From Lineus longissimus (Eukaryota; Nemertea; Pilidiophora; Heteronemertea; Lineidae): a DNA stretch of 64,000 nucleotides. This document shows, piece by piece, positions 1 to 12,504 of the stretch. Made by a program: the position numbers and the translations under genes. Location of the stretch: NCBI RefSeq assembly GCF_910592395.1, contig NC_088325.1, forward strand, positions 806,001 through 870,000. Reading direction: 5' to 3'. The number at the start of each line of letters is the position of its first letter. Position 1 is the stretch's first letter. The notes under the pieces were generated by a model that ran no database searches, was not told the DNA's origin, and saw nothing but the letters and a program-made list of their open reading frames with translations.

Positions 1-505
1 TTCGACACTTAGGACTTAAAGGGGTACGCCGTTCGTAGTAACTGGTTGTCAAGGAAAATTTAAGATATAAAGAAATATAGTTATACACAATGCCGTAGTG
101 CAGTTATTATGCATGCGAATTTGATGAAATTTGGTATTAATAGTACCAAGAATTCATAAAGATTTTATTCATTCTTGATAGTACCTGTATATCCCTCTAA
201 ACGGCATTGTTGAAACATATATTCAGTACCTATTCACGCAGTTTTAAATTTTCAAATTTAATTACAAATTTCAAATTATTTAACGAGGGGCGTATGCCTT
301 TAAGGTAGCCTTTATGCTGGAATTCTGAATGGAAATTTACATGTAACAAATACATCAACAGTTACAGAACACATGTACAATAATTAGTATTATGGCCAAT
401 GTTTCTGATTACACGTAATAAAGATATCACTTCACAGAAATATACACATAAGATCCTATTCATTATATATACAATAATAAGTCATTTTGCGTCAACTTGA
501 CAATA

Positions 506-630
506 GGGAGTTTTCGCGAACCCCTGAAACGTCATCTCAAACGCTTATCACATTGTTCGAGCTCCTGGTAACAAAGTCGAACGATGGGATAGGCGTTCGG
601 GTTGACGTTTCGGGGGCTTAGCGAAACTCC
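506..630. mobile_element. MITE family B, copy 1
   Basis: The ends are inverted: GGGAGTTTTCGCGAACCCC at the left and GGGGGCTTAGCGAAACTCC at the right, with further inner pairing (GAAACGTC with GACGTTTC). The element is about 125 bp and possibly flanked by ATA. It is related to copies at 12147-12270 and 18188-18271. The rest of 1-1059 shows no gene; it would be the 3' flank of the Ig-VWC gene. Confidence 0.7.
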
Positions 631-1059
631 ATATTCATTCTTTACCCGAACCACGGACGTAAACACAGTCGGGCGTAGATGTAGAGAGTGCAATAGCCTG
701 ATCCGTTATACGAGAGCAATGCACTTTCACAATCTCCAAGCTTCACCATTGGTAACGGCTGCTTAGTGGTCGACTAGCAGCGTTCTCCGGCGTGCATTTG
801 GTCTTTTCCGGTTTGCCAAGGTGCAAATAGAGCGCCGTCCTCTCATTGGTAGTCTAGAAGATTCCATCCGCCAATTCGTGTAGTCACTGCTTTTGTAGCG
901 TTTTCCAGTCACTTTCCAGTTGGTTACATTGAAAAGGAATCCCTCTCCCTCTCACGAATGTTAGACTCCTCCGAACTGCTTTCCTCTTTCATGCCACATC
1001 GTGTGTTATTCCTTTTCTTCCTAATAGTCTCACAGCAAGTTTCCTTTCCTACCATAGTC

Positions 1060-4000
1060 TCACAGCAACCGCAACACACACAATATGCTTAACAAAGTCC
1101 ACATTTTACTATCTGAGTATCTTGAACCTGAAACAAATTAAAGACATCAGTGAATGTTGTGTTTGCATGCATGAGTGGGATGCGGCAAGGATTTCCGTCT
1201 TGCGTGTTGTCGCCAATTCGGGGAGTTGTCGCCTCCCTCGAAACCATGGAGATGACATGACGTAGCTAAACACGAGGTCGAATATGTGATGAAAACTCAC
1301 GAACCCATCCCGGGCGAATGGGGAACACATCCCAGACGAATGGGACAGCATCCCGGGAGAATGCGGAACGCATCCCGGGCGAATGGGGAACGCATCTCGG
1401 ACGGGAGAACGCCAACACCGGATACCTACCTCCGCTGATATCTTCTCGCGGTATGGCAATCTTGGTTGGCTTTGCAGTCCATCGTATATTGGCGTTTAAC
1501 TCCTCTGTCGTGTACGTTGGCCCGTCTATACATCGGAATTTACAGCATTCCTTTCGCACGGATTCCCAGACGGGGCAATCTGGTGTCTCGCAGTGAATAA
1601 CTGTACAGTTTTTAGGGGAGGAGTTTATACACCGACACTTGTAGCATGGGTCTTCCTTCTCGGGGGAGAAGCGGTCGCCCTCGTAGTAGTTTTTCCCCTT
1701 ATAGTCCGTGCATGACCTACTTAAATCTGAAAGATGTTGTGAAGATCTTAGATGCAAGCATCATGCATGATTTGTTATGGCTATCGTGAACGAGTTGGGT
1801 ACAATCTGTCTGAACTGACGCACAATACCTTTAAGCAAAATAATGAATCCGTGAATGTTGATTAAATGTTTAAATGCTTGATGACTACAAAAGATTGTGA
1901 GCATTGTTGACAAAATAGATTTAGTTGCCAACTACGTATATAGAAGGAGACATGTATAGAGGCGAATCTGCCGTTGGGCTGAAGAGTACTGAAAACGTAA
2001 ACATTGGAGAATTTTTTGTCTTTTTTGTTGTTGCGAACTTACTTCGTTGTATGACTCTTATTCTCGCTACCGCCTCCGCCGTTCCAGCGGTACTTAAAGC
2101 ATTACATACATACTCCCCTGCGTCCTCTTTTCGGATTTTTTTAATCTTTAGCGTCCCCCAGACGTCCACCGAAAACCGGCTTTGGACTTGGTCTGGGAAT
2201 AATAATAACTGAAATGAAGTAACGTTTCATTATCACCACAAATTGTACCATTCTTGTTTGATATTTCAAACCTACAACAATCTCAGTATAAAGGTCACTA
2301 TCATGGAACGTTTTTCTTGAAATATCTTTGGGTCTCGCCCGACAGGGTGGCCCTAAGAGGACTCACCCACACCAAGGCCCTGAGTGAGCAATATTGTGTC
2401 TAGGACTCTCGCAAGACCCTCTTGATTTCGAGACATTATACTGATACACCAGATCGAGGTCTTATACTTATGAAACTTTTACTGGTAGCTCTGATATATA
2501 TCAGGGCCCGGTTGTTCAAGACAAGTGTTGTCACTAACGCTGGCGTTAGCTTGACTTGGTGTTAAGTCTAAAGGGCTTATTTAAATGAGAAAACACCAAG
2601 TTGAGTTAACGCCAGCGATAAAAATTTGGAAATATTTTAACAACGAGGCCCAGAGTTTTACTCACGGTTTGATTTTCACATGGCGCCTCAAACAAACGGA
2701 ATAAAAGCTTATACATACATACCTGACCCTGGCGTTTATTCCAAAACAAAGACGGGTCCGGGTTGCCCTGAACCGAACACTTTAACTTCACATTTTTGCC
2801 TTCTAACACATTTTTGTTTTTGGGAGAATGACTAAAGGACGGTTTTGCTGGAAGAGAAACAAAGGATACTAAGTTTAGAAGTTTTTTTATTTTTCTCCTT
2901 ACCTCGCAGTTAAAAGAATTCAGGCCTAGTCCAACAAACGGCCTATTGTTCTTAAACAAAGCCCGCACCAGGCCTGAATTTCCGCAGTTCTACACTCTTA
3001 TCAAAGGGTCGTCAGGGCAAAACTTGATATGATAACACCGACCCCACGAAACACCTCTCGTGGTGGTCGATATAGGCCTTACCGGCACGGGCATACTAAC
3101 GTAATGTTAATCTTTTACACTGAGACCACAATCCCACCCATTGACGTGAGAGAAGGAGTAATTTGCGGGTCGTGTGACCCCGATTTAAGCCATTATACCG
3201 CGGCAGAACTCAACTAATTCCGCCAATTTGCGACCACTCAATTACTACTTGAAATGAATGTACCAGTCCTTGTATATGTGATACCAGGAAGATTTTGTAC
3301 GATTCTCATGACTTATACGAAATACCTGTAGCAGCAGAAGAACCGGCGTTTCGTTTTGCAGGCAGTTGTACATGGTGCAGTGTTTTTTCAAGCCGAACTG
3401 CATCTTCACAACGTGAAAATCGCATGGATTAAGAAATGCATGCGAAATCGCGTCAAAGAACTTATCGACTCTTCTGAGAGTCAGCTTAGAAACTGTCCTC
3501 ACTGGTCCTTGCAGCCACGGCGAAGTGAACCACGTCCACGACTGGGCGGATCACAACATATTTGCAGCTCTCTTTGGCCTTATGCAATGCAGTACAGCAT
3601 ATATACTTACAATGTACAGTAAGCATACCCCTGGCCTCACTGGTGCCGACCGAGTTGTTCGCCACACACACGTATGACCCGGCATCGCGCAGTTTGACGG
3701 GGTTAATCACGAGATACCTGTCGCCATTTTGTTTTGCTCTGCAATGAAAAAGGTACGAAATGTTACCTGATACGCACTAACAAAATATCTGGACGTGCAT
3801 TATACACGCTTCCTCCTGTACACGTAGAGTGGGCGTTGAGGCCAGGACTTCATACGTTCCTTCAAAAGGTTCTAAACTACATCTCAAAAACAGATACTGG
3901 TCAAAAATCTATTTAGGCTTAAAATACCAAACATGATGATTTCTTGCGAAAAATTGTTGGTTGAAAAGCTAAAAAATGTATGTCGCAGCGGGTTGGAATC

Positions 4001-7000
4001 ATAAAATCTATTCACGGACACAGTTTCATCAAAGGGTCATCATGGCTTATTTTGGCAACACCTACCCCCAAGTAACCTCTTTCAGGGTGGACAGTAGGCC
4101 TACACCAGGCAAGTGCAAACAAACGTAATGAAGCTTACCTATGCGGCAACGGTCCATTTTCTCGTCGCCACGTGATATCGGACGGGAATGCGCTGTCGGC
4201 ATGGACTCGACATTTGAATACTGCTTCGTCATCCTCAGTCACTAAGATGCTGGCTGGCTCCTCGATGATAACGGGCTTATCTAGAAAGAGAAAGAATAGC
4301 AATCATTATCAAAGCAGACATTATTTTTAAGCATATTCTCTCTACCAGTATTAGCATCACTGTACATTGGTTTGAGATAAATGGCTGCGACCACTGAATG
4401 ATGACGGTGTACTCATTTCGAGCCTAGCTTGAATATTCAGAAACAGTCTTCAATCGGTGTAACGACTGAGAGGGTACGCTTTTTGGAAGAATCCTGCACC
4501 CCTGGTGGTGGAGAGATGAACGAGTTGTAAGTGTCCCTTGATCAAGTCCGAGTTTATTTTGTTGCAAACTGATCAACTGAAACAAAACCAGCGCGATGCT
4601 TTTTTCGTCTAGACGACTTTAACAATACCCGAAGGTACTTTAGCACGTGGAAATGTAAAAGTGCCATCATTATCCAAGATAATTAGAACTCTGACATCGT
4701 GATTAGCCAATTAGCGTAGTCCTAATGATAATGAGATAATCAGTCTAATTAAGGCCATCAAACGGTGATGTTCCTAGTGTCAAGATGCGTTTGATACGAT
4801 GATTGGACTGTTGGGTCTATTAGCAAACATGGGCTTCTGCTGTCACGTTATGGGTCTATCAGCCAACATGGGCTTCTGCTGTCACGTTATGGGTCTATCA
4901 GCCAACATGGGCTTCTGCTGTCACGTTATGGGTCTATCAGCCAACATGGGCTTCTGCTGTCACGTTATGGGTCTATCAGCCAACATGGGCTTCTGCTGTC
5001 ACGTTATGGGTCTATCAGCCAACATGGGCTTCTGCTGTCACGTTATGGGTCTATCAGCCAACATGGGCTTCTGCTGTCACGTTATGGGTCTATCAGCCAA
5101 CATGGGCTTCTGCTGTCACGTTATGGGTCTATCAGCCAACATGGGCTTCTGCTGTCACGTTATGGGTCTATCAGCCAACATGGGCTTCTGATGTCACGTT
5201 ATGGGTCTATCAGCCAACATGGGCTTCTGCTGTCACGTTATGGGTCTATCAGCCAACATGGGCTTCTGATGTCACGTTATAACCTTAACCCATCTTTAAC
5301 CAATAGAACATCATCAACCTAGGTTATAGGGGGAGCTGTCTACCCAAACCTCGCAAAAGCCGCGGCTGTCTTGGCCTACTCCTAGCTCCACTCGCTCTGT
5401 TTTTGGTGAGAAAACCAATACAACAGTTCGGTATCAATTCCTCACACATTTCTGCACGTACTACCAACCAACGCCGAAATTCATTCCACGAGACAACCCC
5501 ACTCCGATACCACACAACTGAATCAATTCTTTCATCTGCGTTAATGGAACCAGTGAATAGGATAAAACACTGTTCTGTCCTTGAGCTGTTTTTTTTCACT
5601 CTTCGTGGCAACTGTTGCAAATTCTACATCGAGCGATTCACCATCTGAAGAGACTGTTCAACGCGATAGTGCGCCCGGGTTTTTTTCCGGTGAAATTGGT
5701 TTCCTGCACTATTTCGCTCGGTTTTACCGCTTTTTAAAACAAACTGGGCGCTTCTAACAAACTGACCAGAACATAACGTACACTTTCCATTGCCGTTTAA
5801 GGCCCATCGATCACCCTGGAAGGTGTTTCGTGGGCGCGGTGTTATCAAGGTTAGCCCTGATGTTCGCTTGATAAGGCTGTAGAACAATGGAAATTTAGGC
5901 GGCCTAGGCGTGAGCGGGCTTTAAAGACAACAGGCCGTGTATTGGGCGAATCCTGAATTCTTTAAACTGGGAAGTTAGGGGCAAATTAAGGTAATGTAGT
6001 TTGCGCTCAAGAGCCCCAATCGACGGAGAGAAAGCATTAAGAAAATGGAGTTCTGCAATTTTCGACCACATGAGATGGATCGTACCTGCCTCGCCCATAT
6101 TAGCTCCCGACAATCAATCTTGACTGCTTGTCTCTTGAGATAGTTAAGGTAGTCAATGACGGCAATCACGAGTCGTTATCATCTCCTTTCGAGAAACACT
6201 TTAGACTAATCGGATATTCGCACACGAAGGGTTCAAAGATGGCAAAGATAGCTTGGTTATTTTTTTCAAGGATTGTTAGTGTGACATGGGCAATGAAATG
6301 TTCTGTGTTACAGCACTCTTGTCTTTGCGAACACTCAAGGCTGACAACACACGCCACTGTCCGTTGATGGGAGATCATTTGCTTGCCCAAGCCTTAGAGA
6401 ACTCCAAGCCCTAACGCAGGAATAAAGCCCACAGATTCCCAGTTTTACATTTCATTCGAAGAACGAAGCATTCAGACGAAAGCAACACGGATCCAATCCT
6501 TCATTCGTAATGCCGATATTATAATTATGCAGTTCCTCGCAAAGGCTAGGATTGAGTTTCACCTTGTGGTGCGTAAACCAATGCCAAGACCGTTAACCAC
6601 AAGGGGATTATATAAATCTTCAGCGGTGATGCCCCGACATGCCCGGCTCTACTCTACGCGAGCTGGCGTCGATGGATGCGAACTATCCCGCCGTTGCTTC
6701 TGTCATTTCCCCGTGATATACGACCTTTACGACGGAAGACCGTCCCGGGTTGGATTAGCCGTGAAAACGCTCCTGAGCATCGGATTAATTTTGACAGGAA
6801 GGAATGGCGTAGCAAACCTGACCTACATGGCTCCTGCCTATTGGATTGGTTGCCAAGTTCAGGAGCTGCTGACGATTGTCAGTTGAAAGATTCCACCATC
6901 GTGATAGTGTCCACATGATGTTGCACGGATAGCAGCAGGATGGCAAAGACCCCCGATGACCAATTTATTGTTTCTCCTAAAGGAACACAGTGAAACGACA

Positions 7001-9452
7001 CGATAGACGCTCTACTCTCAACACACGATAATAGAGAATTAGGCAGGTTTCGCAGCCTTACGAAGAGCTACGAAGGACGAATTACGAAGGATGCAAATGA
7101 ATTGCTTCGGCGACATTTCTTTAACATTTCCACGATTCCTCGTAAATGTCATCATCATCATCATCATCATTTTAATGAGGTCGAAGGCGAATATCGGGTT
7201 AATGAATTAACATAGGACTTGAGGACACGAAATACCTGTAGGGTTGCGAAACCTACCTATCATCAACGGATCTGACGCGATTGAAGAGTGTTTGTAGAGA
7301 CCTTAACTTGATAGAGATCATAACTTGTGTCAACAAGGCAACTGCGCCCTGTGTATTCTCAAAGCATTGCTCGGAAACTCAGCAAGCGATCGCTGCAATT
7401 ATCCGCTACGATCGATCAACTCCGGACGTGAGGGCCCTGATCGGATCGAGAAACGTCGGCACAGTGGAATACGAAAAGCTGTTTGACATCATTTCCATCA
7501 GTGATATTTGCTGGCGTTTATAAAAGAAACATCACATTAGTTTGCCCCAAACCTCGCAGTTAAGATTTCAGGTCAAGCCCAATACATGACTGAATGCCCG
7601 CTCGCACTAAGACCTAAATTCCCATTGTTTTAGAGCGGTATGGAGCATATGCCGCTAACCAGAGGACACATTAGCATTTATTTCAATTAACAGAGATGCA
7701 ACAGATTCGTTCATTGATGTTTTTCCATGATGATGGATCATGCTAAGATTATAGAGGGAAAAATGTTATATCAAGATTCGTGCAGAATTCTGGAATTATA
7801 TTCTGATCAGTTACTCAGATAGTGTTAATCACAACTTTCACAGTTTCCGAATTAGCTAGATTCGACAAAGCGATGCAAGAAATAGAAGTTTGTCAAGCCT
7901 AATACTATTAAAACCAAAATTCAGCAAATTGGTAGGCATAATGACGTCACCACGGCACAGAGTGTTTTCACAGCCAGCCACATTCAAGGGCAGGACAATG
8001 ATTCGTCATGCCTGACTTTACTGAATCAAATTGTGTCATCATCTTTTGGGCCTGCTTTCTTTTGTCTCTCCCTTCAACATGACAACCACTCAGTTGTGTA
8101 TAACTGCCTTTCTATTTTCTTGACGCACGATTAAAAATACGAACGGCGGATCCCTTCAACCTTTCCTTCACATGCACGGGACGAGTTGGCTCTCGCCCTC
8201 CATAAATCTCCAGGTTTCAACTCAGTTATGCTGCATTTGTCAGCCCCCTCGGGGATAATATCTATCACACACATGGTGGTAACGCCGCGACATGCCGCTT
8301 TGTTTCAATTAGCGAAAGATGAAATAAAGCAGCTCTTAAAGGACGAGTTTGATTGCTACTTAGTAACAATTAGTCATTTTGTGCCGTTTAACTTAATTCC
8401 GGGTGCAATTGTTCCTGTTAACCGAGTTAACCCCAACAGTCATGACAGTCCCAGAGGTTCTGATGATAAGTCGTTCATTACTGAAGGTTCTTTCCGAGAA
8501 ATAAAAGCTTTTCGCAGAATATGACGAATTTAAGTTTGTCGTTCAATCTTAGCAAGATGGACGTGTTGCCAAACACAAGAAAACAGTAGCAAACTTGTTT
8601 CAAATTGTTTGGAAATGATCGTTCTCGAAAACATGCTTGCTGACGTTTGGCAAGAATCAGAGAAGAGCTGGTGATCATGTGATCCACTGGCTGGACAAAA
8701 TGGCCGATCATTTGCTTGGTAATGTCGTTGGTTTCATACCGTGGCAGTTCGACCCGAACTGAAGCAAACTCTGCCTTCGGTGATGTTTGCAAACAAATGT
8801 TCAGAGAAGCCTTGTACTTGCATCCGTACTCTTAACATGTATGTGCTACATAACGACAGTCGAGCGATCAATTCACAATTTACACCATAACATTCTTGCA
8901 AGGTTTCACAAGAACTAACAGAGAAGCCATCTGACATCAGAGTCAGATCTAATGATTGCTTAGCTTGTAGTGTTTCGTGGTTTAGCTTCGGGCGGTGTCA
9001 ATTTCTGTTGAAGCAATACATTGCGCTATGCATTATGAATGATGTATTGTTTTTTCTATATTGAGTGAGAGCCAAGTCATCTTAATGGTTGAACACAGGC
9101 ACAACCGTTTTGGCTAGCGCTTGAATCCTAAAGCAATTAGAGATCCTTCAAAACGAAGTGAATGCTCATTACAAGGGTTTGAGTCTGTTCTTTGTTTTCT
9201 AGAGGAAAAACCACCCGGGTTTAAATGGGCGTTCTCTTCATATTGAAGGAGTTGTATATTCGCTTTAGGATTTCAAGCTCTGGCAAAATGGTGATGTCTA
9301 TGGTCAACCCTTAAGAAGGAGGTGCATGGTGTACCGGGCCTCATCGAATTGACGGACTGGACAGAATGATAAAATCGACAAGGTTACTTACCCCCTACAG
9401 TGGCCACTGCCAGTGCGGCCAGCAGAAGAACGGAACAAGGTGATGATATCAT
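1060..9452 (-). CDS. Ig-Ig-VWC protein, secreted or GPI-anchored (7 exons, 324 aa)
   Basis: Coding exons in transcript order are 9452-9392, 4280-4139, 3738-3611, 2847-2719, 2192-2043, 1726-1430 and 1127-1060. All junctions are GT-AG and the summed frame is open (975 nt with stop). Exon 1 encodes a signal peptide (MISSPCSVLLLAALAVATVG). Residues 21-110 and 111-203 are two Ig domains, each split by an intron. Both show the Cys, the Trp and a D-A-G-x-Y-x-C motif. Residues 209-269 form a VWC module with ten cysteines, including CYKCRC and a CC pair. After a Pro/Lys-containing linker, the last exon gives SRYSDSK followed by a short hydrophobic end (MWTLLSILCVLRLL), which looks like a GPI-attachment signal; a plain secreted protein is possible. 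Ig and VWC modules usually mean extracellular binding, for example of growth factors or matrix. Peroxidasins also combine Ig and VWC, but no peroxidase domain is seen. The donor of exon 4 (2719) was chosen over a site 4 nt upstream because only it keeps frame. Extra exons in the 5.1-kb first intron cannot be excluded. Confidence 0.8.
1306..1415. repeat. 22-bp tandem repeat in last intron of the Ig-VWC gene
   Basis: About five degenerate units of CATCCCGGGCGAATGGGGAA (20 of roughly 22 bp) lie just downstream, in transcript sense, of the donor site of the VWC exon. They are GC-rich against an AT-rich background. Confidence 0.75.
2509..2625. mobile_element. Foldback MITE in Ig-VWC intron
   Basis: It begins with GGGCCCGGTTGTTCAAGACA. 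It holds an inverted pair in which CGCTGGCGTTA and CTTGGTGTT in the left arm (about 2538-2565) pair with AACACCAAG and TAACGCCAGCG in the right arm (about 2594-2618). It lies in the intron between the two halves of the second Ig domain. Confidence 0.6.
2885..3125 (+). mobile_element. Interspersed repeat family A, copy 1
   Basis: This is a member of the most abundant repeat in the window. Diagnostic words are CCTTACCTCGCAGTTAAAAG near the start, then GGCCTATTGT, ATCAAAGGGTCGTCAGGGCA, GACCCCACGAAACACCT and an end resembling TAACGTAATGTTAA. It sits in the intron between the two Ig domains. Confidence 0.65.
4015..4133 (+). mobile_element. Family A repeat, partial copy 2
   Basis: This is a 3' half only (TTTCATCAAAGGGTCATCAT, then AACACCTACCCCCAAGTAAC, ending in AAACGTAATGAAGC). 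It directly abuts the splice donor of the first Ig exon at 4139. Confidence 0.55.
4811..5278. repeat. 39-bp minisatellite, 12 units
   Basis: There are twelve head-to-tail 39-bp units, each starting ATGGGTCTATCAGCC and containing ATGGGCTTCTG. Units from about 4850 onward are almost identical. Two late units carry TGATGT in place of TGCTGT, and the first unit is more diverged. The length is a multiple of three, so a long open frame arises by chance; I do not call it a gene. It lies in intron 1 of the Ig-VWC gene. Confidence 0.95.
5765..5992 (-). mobile_element. Family A repeat, copy 3 (reverse)
   Basis: This is a reverse-orientation copy. It contains GTTATCAAGGTTAGCCCTGA, TAGAACAATGGAAATTTAGG, GGCCGTGTATTGGGC, and the family start as its reverse complement (TTAGGGGCAAATTAAGGTAA). 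Confidence 0.6.
7036..7263. mobile_element. MITE family C, complete copy
   Basis: The left end TTAGGCAGGTTTCGCAGCC and right end GGGTTGCGAAACCTACCTA are inverted. The left sub-terminal part has ACGAAG repeats. A CAT/ATC microsatellite lies inside at about 7148-7170. Confidence 0.65.
7540..7655 (+). mobile_element. Family A repeat, partial copy 4
   Basis: It starts at TTTGCCCCAAACCTCGCAGT and includes GACCTAAATTCCCATTG; the 3' part is lost. It lies in intron 1 of the Ig-VWC gene. Confidence 0.5.
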
Positions 9453-12146
9453 GTTGTCATAGCGTCACATCTAGAGGTGTTACCTACATCATCCTTCAAT
9501 ACGGCACAGAGTATATCCTGCGTTTACACCGATTTTCTCCAATGTGCTCCTGGCCAGCAGGTTACTCCAATTCCTTAGAATCTACTCCAGTTGACAGGCT
9601 TATACAAATCCACTGCAATGTACTCAAATGTACTGCAACGATGGGCAATGTACTGCAGTTTGCTGTAAATTCACTGTAAAGCGTAATCCATATTGCTCCA
9701 ATTCGCTTATCAAACGTACCCCACTTCGTTTAAATCCACTCAAAAAGGTACTCCCTTTTGCTTCAACTCCCCAAATACGTAATCCAAATTACTCCAAAAC
9801 GTATTCCAATTTGGTAAAATTTACTTTGATACCAACTTCAACATACTCCAGTTCTCTTTAGAATTCTCCAGTTTACTCCAATTCACTTAAAAACTTACGC
9901 CAGTTTCTTCCGATTCAGCTGAAATCATCTGAAAATGTGAGAAAAAGACAACATATTTGTGAAATAGCATAGTCTGTTCATCTTGAATTTTCTAATCTCG
10001 ATAACAAAGCTAGAATGCATGTAGCTCATGTCGACCTAGTATTGCGACGGTATGATCCCTCCTCTCGATGGAGACAGACACGATTGTCAGACACCGCTGA
10101 TAAATCGGTATTGAATAACTAACACTGCTCACTCAAACATATTTACTCAGATTCGCGATGACTGAAAAGTGGTAGGTAGGACTGGGGGAGATGGCCGACT
10201 CAATTCAACGGCCCTGAGCACCCATTCTTATTGTTAATTGACAATCAGTAGGTACTGTCAATTCTCAAGCTATTCATCAGCTAAGCCGCTTAGGCAGAAA
10301 CAATGATACGGTCGGTGGATATGAAATACACTTGGGGTGAGATTGCGGTCAGGTGTAGACTGAAACAATAGATGATCAAAGCTAACAAGAGGCCAATGGG
10401 AGTGGGCATTTGATCATCTGATTTGGTCTCCAAACCTAGAATGGACCAATGGGCCTCCAACTCGTTGTATACAGTCTCAAATCTAAACATAAGTGCGTAA
10501 ACTACGTCCAACTAGATCCGGTTCCGATCTATTGACAGTTTCTATTCAGAACTAGCAGCGAATAGAAACGATTCGATAGATCTGAACCAAGTCTACCAAC
10601 GGTAGTAGTAAGAAAAGAACCTCGATTCTCATATTTCATGAGCAGACCATTGCTAAGGCGTTCCGTCACCCTGGAGTCATTCGGGGGATGTTAAGTAGCG
10701 GCCACAAAGCGCACAGCTTTAACTTAAGGTACACGTAGGTGCCTTCGAAGGGATGCGATCCCGTCACCTTTGGGTGAAGAGCCCGGCACGCTATCCTACG
10801 CCGCCGCATCGCCTGTTGTTCAGATTTGAGACATCATACAGTGTATGACTGAAACAGAGACTCCTTCCGCGTCTTCAAACCCAGGCGACCTTAAGTGACG
10901 GGACCCCCCCTTATTCCAAGATTTTTGGAGAAGGCAGGAATGTGATTGTACTTACTTATGTATTGAAGAGAGCAGCCTTATCTCCTGTTCGTTTGACAGA
11001 CGGATCTCTGAAAATATACAGCATGGTTGCACGTTAGCCTCAGGTTCACATCAGTCTTGCAATTTAGTGGAAAAGTAGGTCCGACATTCGAATGTCCATG
11101 ATATCGACTCAGTGATCCACGCTACCAGAAGTGTGTTGGAGCACATTTTTTGGGAAAATACAACCAGTGGAATTGGAGAAGTTAGTTCTAAGAAAATCCA
11201 TGACCTTCATGAAACATGATGAAAGCAAAAGTGCATAATAAGCGTTTAATTCACTTTTTAAGGTCCCTCAATACCCGAAGGGTGGCTAATGACCTTGTAT
11301 TCGTCCTTAAGTGGTTTAGTTATATCAAGTTCATAGCTTTTGAAGTATTTTTCTTGTTTAAGGGTTTAAACTGCAATGTGTCCCTAAGAGATTTTGCCCC
11401 CTTTCCTTTGACCTTTTATCGGATTGGTTTGAGTCTTTTGCTCGGAGGTCGGATTATGGAAACGTTTCAGAAATGTGTGACAGATTTTACGTCACTGGTA
11501 AGCAGGCTGTGCAGACTAAAGGCGAATTAGGATAACTGCGTCTTTTCGAAGTATGAATAATGGGACTTGACCGAAATGTGGCACATGACTTGAAACAGAA
11601 AAATTGAAACAATACTGTGTTTTCAACATGAAAAAAATTCCTATTGAGTGTAACATATAATGTCATACTGGCACTGCATGTATTTCAACTGCAATTTTGC
11701 CTTTTGAGTGGTGTGTTTATCGTTTACAAAGTACAAGCGCCTATTCCATTAATGAGTTCATTATTGCTTGCCTTTTTTAAAAGTTTAATGAGTCTACATA
11801 TTGACTAGAAACAGAGCAGTATCATTTGATGGATTCCTATCCCCATGCATATTTACATACCCATGCAATACTGCTTCAAATTGCCAACATTCTTCTTTGC
11901 TTACAAACTTAATTATTAGCATCCTTTTTATAATTGCATGTACCGATACAGCCAGTGATGACATGATCTCGTCCTAATTATCACGGGGGAAAAAAATGCT
12001 GCCCAATTAGTCTTGCTTCGTGTGAGTGTGCGCGTTTCCTATGTCAAGCTGTGAAGGAATGTCATTGACTGGAATCGCCATGAAATACTCTGTACTCACT
12101 TATATAAGGTCAGATGATTTTTATCCCGGTGGCGTGGAAACACACG

Positions 12147-12270
12147 TGAGTTTTCGCAAAGCTCCCGACACGCCGACGCGAACGTCTGTCCCTCTATTCG
12201 ACATGATCAGGAACTCGAACGATGGAATAGGCGATCGCGTTGACGTTTCGAGTCTTTGCGAAAACTCCCC
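12147..12270. mobile_element. MITE family B, copy 2
   Basis: The ends GTGAGTTTTCGCAAAG and CTTTGCGAAAACTCCCC are inverted. It shares the interior words CTCGAACGATGGAATAGGCG and GTTGACGTTTCG with copy 1 at 506-630. Confidence 0.7.
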
Positions 12271-12334
12271 GTTCGGCTTTTGAAGTCTGCTTGTCACATT
12301 CTTTTTAATATCGCGTGAGAAGCACAAGTATTCT

Positions 12335-12504
12335 AGACACAAGTACATTGTATTTCGATAACAAACCTACAGAAATATAGGCTATATAAAGACCGGAATA
12401 ATAATTCTAAATGGACTCTAGACACAAGTACATTGTATTTCGATAACAAACCTACAGAAATATAGGCTATATAAAGACCGGAATAATAATTCTAAATGGA
12501 CTTC
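12335..12504. repeat. 85-bp tandem duplication
   Basis: Two adjacent, essentially identical 85-bp units start at 12335 and 12420 (AGACACAAGTACATTGTATT ... TTCTAAATGGACT). The identity implies a recent duplication. Confidence 0.9.

Noticed and set aside
4799-5191. 130-codon open frame repeating a 13-residue unit
   Set aside because: It is produced by a 39-bp minisatellite (a multiple of three) on the strand opposite to the surrounding gene, with two units carrying stops and no splice or start context.
4799-5278. CRISPR-like array
   Set aside because: Units are contiguous and identical without variable spacers, and the genome is eukaryotic; this is a minisatellite.
6527-6886. 119-codon open frame as a gene
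   Set aside because: There is no domain, signal peptide or splice context, and it lies in a repeat-rich intron of a minus-strand gene.
8186-8524. 112-codon open frame
   Set aside because: It lacks an ATG at its start and any conserved motif, and it has no credible acceptor or donor.
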